From assembly GCA_024687165.1 (NCBI GenBank), contig JAILEY010000080.1:1-35705 (forward strand): a stretch of DNA of 35,705 nt. Direction: 5' to 3'. The notes beneath the pieces are model-generated. The model did no database searches, had not been told where the DNA came from, and worked only from the letters and a program-made list of their open reading frames with translations. Shown here piece by piece: positions 32,658-35,705 of the stretch. The stretch comes from Treponema sp. (GTDB taxonomy: Bacteria; Spirochaetota; Spirochaetia; Treponematales; Treponemataceae). Both the position numbers and the translations under genes were made by a program. Each line of letters starts with the position of its first letter. Position 1 is the stretch's first letter.

Positions 32658-32739
32658 TTTGTTTGGGATTTTTTCTCATGACTTTTTAAGATTCAACCGT
32701 TAACATCATTTTAAAATTTTAATTACAAGGAGATTTTCT

Positions 32740-33123
32740 ATGAAAACAAAAAAAATTTTTACAGCGGTATTTATGGGGCTGCTTGCAGTAATGATGTCTG
32801 CAGCTTTAATCTCATGCAAAAAAAGCAAAGAAGCTGAATCTTCAAAGTACGCACCTTTAGCCGGAAAAACTTGGGTTTTAGAAGTTGGCGGAGAGGCACT
32901 CTTTAATTCTGATGGAACAGGTGTGCATACAGATATCAATGGTAAAACTGAAAATTTTAAATATGAAATATCACGGATATTGAAAGAAGATGCATACTTC
33001 GAAGCATACTTCAAAGTTAAATTTGAAGACGGGAAAATATTAAAAAGTATGAAGTACGGAATCGACGATGATGGTGAATTCATTGAAGGCGAATATTTTA
33101 TTTCAGGAAGAATCAAAAAATAA
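32740..33123 (+). CDS. Small lipoprotein
   Basis: A 127-residue protein with a lipoprotein signal peptide ending in the lipobox ALISC (Cys26) and followed by KKSKEAES. The mature part, from LAGKTWVLEVGGEALFNSDG on, is short and beta-rich, like small lipocalin or META-like treponemal lipoproteins. I do not recognise the family. AAGGAGA precedes the ATG. It is divergent from the two-component operon and ends in a good terminator, so it is a single-gene unit and a likely target of that system. Confidence 0.75.
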   Translation: MKTKKIFTAVFMGLLAVMMSAALISCKKSKEAESSKYAPLAGKTWVLEVGGEALFNSDGTGVHTDINGKTENFKYEISRILKEDAYFEAYFKVKFEDGKILKSMKYGIDDDGEFIEGEYFISGRIKK

Positions 33124-33146
33124 TGTAACTATTCAAATTTAATTTT

Positions 33147-33199
33147 CCGGCAAGTCTGTAAACTGTTTTTCATGCAGCAATAAGGCTTGCCGGTTTTTT
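33147..33199 (+). terminator. Terminator of the lipoprotein gene
   Basis: CCGGCAAG (33147-33154) pairs with CTTGCCGG (33186-33193), followed by six T. The loop is unusually long at 31 nt. Confidence 0.8.
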
Positions 33200-33264
33200 A
33201 TATTTCTAAATCTAAAAAATCCATGTTATATTTCTTTGCATGGAATGCGCGCAGTAAATGATCC

Positions 33265-34290
33265 TTACTTTACGATGCGGTTCTTGCCGTTGCGCTTGCC
33301 GTAATAAAGCCTGTCGTCAGCCTGCTTAATTACAGACTCATATTCAGTAAGGCTTGAGCCGGTGCACATTCCGACCGTAACCGTAACACTGATCTTCTGA
33401 TTCTCAAATTCAACGACAGTGCCCTCAATTTTTTTGCGCAGTGACTCCAGGAATTCAAAGGCCTTCTGCTCGTCAGTCTGCGGCATGTAGAGAACGAATT
33501 CCTCGCCGCCCCAGCGTACCGTTACGAATTCCTTGCAAGAAATGTTTTCGATGATCGTGCTAATTGAAACTAAAACCTTGTCTCCGGCCTGGTGTCCGTA
33601 AGTGTCGTTGACCTTCTTGAAATCATCAATGTCAAAAATCGCCATCGTGTATTTGTTGAGGTTTTCGTTTTTGTTGCGCTGCATAATGTGCTCAAAAAAG
33701 CGGCGGTTGAAGAGCCCGGTCAGAAGGTCGTGGTTGCTGTAGTATGTAAGCTGTTCCTTTGCGGCATTCATCTCAAAAAAGTAAAGGTTCGAAATGTAGA
33801 AGAGCGTAAAGAGCGTGATGCAGAGGTTTATGAAGCCGATGTTGTTCTGATATTTCTGGATTACTTCAAGATACTTCGGAAACAGGCAGACTGATTTTAC
33901 GCGGATCATGTAGATTGCGACCGCATAAATTATTCCGGCAAACTGCAGGATGTGCTTGATCCTGTTTTTAAGAGGCAGAAGATAAAAGATCACTGAGATC
34001 ATTCCGACGACGAAGAAGATGTAGTATAAATTTCCGCCGGCAAAAAGCTCGCTAATCAGTGAGAAAGTAATGATCTCAAAATACGTGAAGATGACGTAGA
34101 AGCAGTTGTTTTCCTTGAAGCAGAAAAGAACAAGAAAATAAAAAATCGAGCTGAAGACATTCAGAACAAAAAACGGGTAAAGGCCCAGAGAATAAAAAAG
34201 CACGGCATTGAATGCATGCACCATGAGGCACATGATCAGAAAGAGCCTTGTCTTCTTTTTGGAAAGGAACTCAATAAATTTTTTACGCAT
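33265..34290 (-). CDS. Membrane diguanylate cyclase (GGEEF)
   Basis: A 341-residue protein making cyclic di-GMP. The N-terminal half has five to six membrane helices with no recognised sensor. The GGDEF domain starts about residue 180 (HDLLTGLFNRRFFEH), with FDIDDFKKVNDTYGHQAGDK and the active-site RWGGEEF at about 259-265. The usual inhibitory I-site RxxD five residues before GGEEF is absent (the sequence there is CKEFVTV), so feedback inhibition is unlikely. I start at ATG 34288-34290, which has GGAG 8 nt upstream, rather than an in-frame ATG 27 nt earlier. A perfect dyad overlaps the Shine-Dalgarno. Confidence 0.92.
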   Translation of the reverse strand: MRKKFIEFLSKKKTRLFLIMCLMVHAFNAVLFYSLGLYPFFVLNVFSSIFYFLVLFCFKENNCFYVIFTYFEIITFSLISELFAGGNLYYIFFVVGMISVIFYLLPLKNRIKHILQFAGIIYAVAIYMIRVKSVCLFPKYLEVIQKYQNNIGFINLCITLFTLFYISNLYFFEMNAAKEQLTYYSNHDLLTGLFNRRFFEHIMQRNKNENLNKYTMAIFDIDDFKKVNDTYGHQAGDKVLVSISTIIENISCKEFVTVRWGGEEFVLYMPQTDEQKAFEFLESLRKKIEGTVVEFENQKISVTVTVGMCTGSSLTEYESVIKQADDRLYYGKRNGKNRIVK

Positions 34291-34296
34291 AGATAC

Positions 34297-34329
34297 TCTC
34301 CATAAATATTTTAACATGATTTATGGAGA
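34297..34329. promoter_or_regulatory. Perfect 11-bp dyad around the -10 box of the diguanylate cyclase gene
   Basis: TCTCCATAAAT (34297-34307) and ATTTATGGAGA (34319-34329) are exact inverted repeats with an 11-nt spacer. The spacer holds a minus-strand TAAAAT (34313-34308), and the gene-proximal arm contains the GGAGA Shine-Dalgarno. It can act as a repressor operator over the -10. If transcription starts upstream, it can act instead as an RNA hairpin hiding the ribosome binding site. Confidence 0.7.
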
Positions 34330-34350
34330 ATTCACGATTTTAAATCAATA

Positions 34351-34455
34351 TCAGTTTTTTTTCTGGTGCGTAAAAAGATAGAACAGCGGCGTGTCGATCA
34401 GTGCGAGGATGAATTTGAATACGTACTGTCCGAAATTGACTTTAAGACAGGGGAA
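34351..34455 (-). pseudogene. 3' remnant of a queuosine-precursor transporter gene (QPTR/YhhQ family)
   Basis: The minus strand reads FGQYVFKFILALIDTPLFYL followed by FTHQKKN and a stop at 34351-34353. The (N/Q)YVFKxxLALxDTPxxYL pattern is the last transmembrane helix of VUT-family queuosine-precursor transporters. The rest of the gene (about 200 residues) is missing; the frame upstream stays open but stops resembling the family. The fragment has no start and is not expected to give a protein. Confidence 0.65.
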
Positions 34456-34528
34456 AAGAATTTCTAATTTCACAATTATCTTTAAATAATCTTGAATTCC
34501 ATGTACACTGTCTGAAAGGAAAATTCAG

Positions 34529-35419
34529 ATGAGAAAAACAATGCTTGCGGCTGCATTCATTCTTTTGTCGTTTTCAGTTCATGCCGGTGAACGCAACGGC
34601 CAGGCTGAGGTTACTCACTGCGGCGGAATTTATAACGGTGCAAGGGTAATCATTACGGAGAACAAGGTGAACGTGCGCTCAAGTCCGGGCATGGACGGCG
34701 AGGTAGTCGATCAGCTTAATGCGGGCGACATTGTTACGGTTGGTGAAGTCTGCGAGGAAAAAATGTTTGTTGACGGCGCATGGGCAAACTGGGTTATTCT
34801 TGATGTACCAGGAGAACCTTGTTACGCACTGAGCCGCTGGATGACCGCATATTTCATAGACCTTGAAAATCCTTCCTTAAAAATTTGTGATTCTCTTGCC
34901 TATGAGTTTTTCTGCATCATGCCTGACGAACCTTCTGAGCCATTGGTCGTGCGGGACAATTTCATACGCATAAGACAAACTCATAAAAAATCAAAATTCA
35001 AATACCTGGATTATCCGACGTTTGTTCCTGAAAATAACGGAGATTCTTTTATTCCGCCGCAGATGAGCCTTACTCCGCATCTTGATGACCTGCTGGATTC
35101 TGAAAAGGAGCCGATGGTTCTTTTCCGCCAGAATTATAAATATCATGACGGTTATTTTTCTAACGTCAGGTTTTACAGGCTGTTCAAGGAAGGCTTCGGA
35201 ATTTGTGTTGAAGCAAATGCCTTTTCCAACACAAATGGTGAATACAGCCGCGTTCATGTCAATTTTGAAAATGCATGCTACGACGTGCTGAAGGATGAAT
35301 GGGTTCAGCATACATCGGACAAAGCAGGAAAAGGTACGGTAATCGTAACAGAAGAAAAATCGGAATATAAAAACGGAGAAAAAATCATCACAAAAAGAGA
35401 ATACAATCCGGAGTTGTAA
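34529..35419 (+). CDS. Exported SH3b-domain protein
   Basis: A 296-residue protein with a signal peptide (RKTMLAAAFILLSFSVHA). A bacterial SH3 domain lies near residues 38-110, marked by ENKVNVRSSPGMDGEVVDQL and GDIVTVGEV. The remainder is unlike any family I recognise; it is rich in aromatic and acidic residues and has five or so cysteines, some of which could form disulfides. Bacterial SH3 domains usually bind peptidoglycan or peptides, so a periplasmic wall-associated role is plausible. AAAGGAAAA lies 9-10 nt before the ATG. The gene stands alone. Confidence 0.7.
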   Translation: MRKTMLAAAFILLSFSVHAGERNGQAEVTHCGGIYNGARVIITENKVNVRSSPGMDGEVVDQLNAGDIVTVGEVCEEKMFVDGAWANWVILDVPGEPCYALSRWMTAYFIDLENPSLKICDSLAYEFFCIMPDEPSEPLVVRDNFIRIRQTHKKSKFKYLDYPTFVPENNGDSFIPPQMSLTPHLDDLLDSEKEPMVLFRQNYKYHDGYFSNVRFYRLFKEGFGICVEANAFSNTNGEYSRVHVNFENACYDVLKDEWVQHTSDKAGKGTVIVTEEKSEYKNGEKIITKREYNPEL

Positions 35420-35489
35420 AAGTGTAATTTTTAATGTAGCATTTAACAAGTTAAAAAAATTGATATAACAATATAAGCGAGGAAAAAAA

Positions 35490-35705
35490 ATGAGTGACGA
35501 AACAACTTACACAGAAGACGACATCAGGTATTTTTACTGGGACAGAGCCTATTCTTCTTTTTTAAAATACCTTGAGTACAAGGCAGACACACTTTTCAAA
35601 CTTGGAAACATTCAGGATTCTTTTTATTACTATGAATTGATTTCAAGATTCTATCCTGCTGACTGGAAAGGCTGGTGGGGAATCATCCGATGTTTTTCCG
35701 GCGAC
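35490..35705 (+). CDS. N-terminal part of a TPR-like cytoplasmic protein (cut by the window edge)
   Basis: ATG 35490, preceded by GCGAGGA, opens a frame running to the right edge (72 codons). There is no signal peptide. Paired helices with TPR-like spacing are visible: YSSFLKYLEYKADTLFKLGN, then DSFYYYELISRFYPADWKGW. No family can be assigned to this fragment. Confidence 0.65.
   Translation, partial: MSDETTYTEDDIRYFYWDRAYSSFLKYLEYKADTLFKLGNIQDSFYYYELISRFYPADWKGWWGIIRCFSGD

Noticed and set aside
34991-35449. 152-codon minus-strand frame
   Set aside because: It lies opposite the SH3b gene, with hydrophobic, cysteine-rich shadow composition and no Shine-Dalgarno.
1-35705. CRISPR array, rRNA, complete tRNA or riboswitch
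   Set aside because: No repeat-spacer pattern, no rRNA signature and no thiamine-box-like sequence before thiN were found; the only tRNA is the decayed one.

Overview
The window most likely comes from a host-associated Treponema-like spirochaete. This rests on an AT-rich coding sequence, a P83/100-type spirochaetal antigen gene, an LL-diaminopimelate aminotransferase route to DAP/lysine, a lipoprotein with a spirochaete-style lipobox and many short intergenic gaps. The assignment comes from family recognition only; no database was searched.

Layout. (1) 1-3702 is an accessory patch. It holds a frameshifted transposase-like fragment running off the left edge, a translationally coupled RloA/RloB (AbiL-type) anti-phage gene pair, a RhuM-family gene missing its second half, an STAS-like DUF4325 gene, the first 35 codons of a DUF3990 gene and a small companion ORF. 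(2) 3834-6923 has gmd and fcl, the two steps from GDP-mannose to GDP-L-fucose, separated by a Panacea antitoxin / PemK-like toxin module with its own promoter. (3) 6993-9447 has a HipA-like protein that has lost its kinase core, a flavoredoxin-rubredoxin fusion, a decayed tRNA-Gly that keeps its promoter, and rubrerythrin. (4) 9504-13196 has rfbA-rfbC-rfbB-manC, making dTDP-4-keto-6-deoxysugars and GDP-mannose; rfbD is not in the window. (5) 13241-19019 has a PurF-like protein without the catalytic cysteine, a P1-family peptidase, glf, cca and thiN.

(6) 19039-28678 has a 96-bp nested palindrome, a three-TM protein, an SPFH-like membrane protein coupled to glycogen synthase, and a minus-strand run: thyX, dapL, an RlmD/TrmA-type methyltransferase, an exported beta-propeller protein and P83/100. 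(7) 28793-35705 has an outer-membrane beta-barrel protein, a histidine kinase / response regulator / ECF-S-like operon divergent from a small lipoprotein, a diguanylate cyclase under a perfect 11-bp dyad, the 3' remnant of a queuosine-precursor transporter gene, an exported SH3b protein and the start of a TPR-like gene.

How it fits together. The core theme is sugar-nucleotide supply for surface glycans (GDP-Man, GDP-Fuc, dTDP-deoxyhexose, UDP-Galf) with an oxidative/nitrosative stress pair beside it. No glycosyltransferase that would use these donors is present. Two secondary themes stand out. Six loci are genes or RNAs cut by deletion or frameshift, so this stretch looks shaped by repeated small deletions. 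Several genes also have a -10 box only 6-11 nt before the start codon and no Shine-Dalgarno, suggesting leaderless or nearly leaderless mRNAs.
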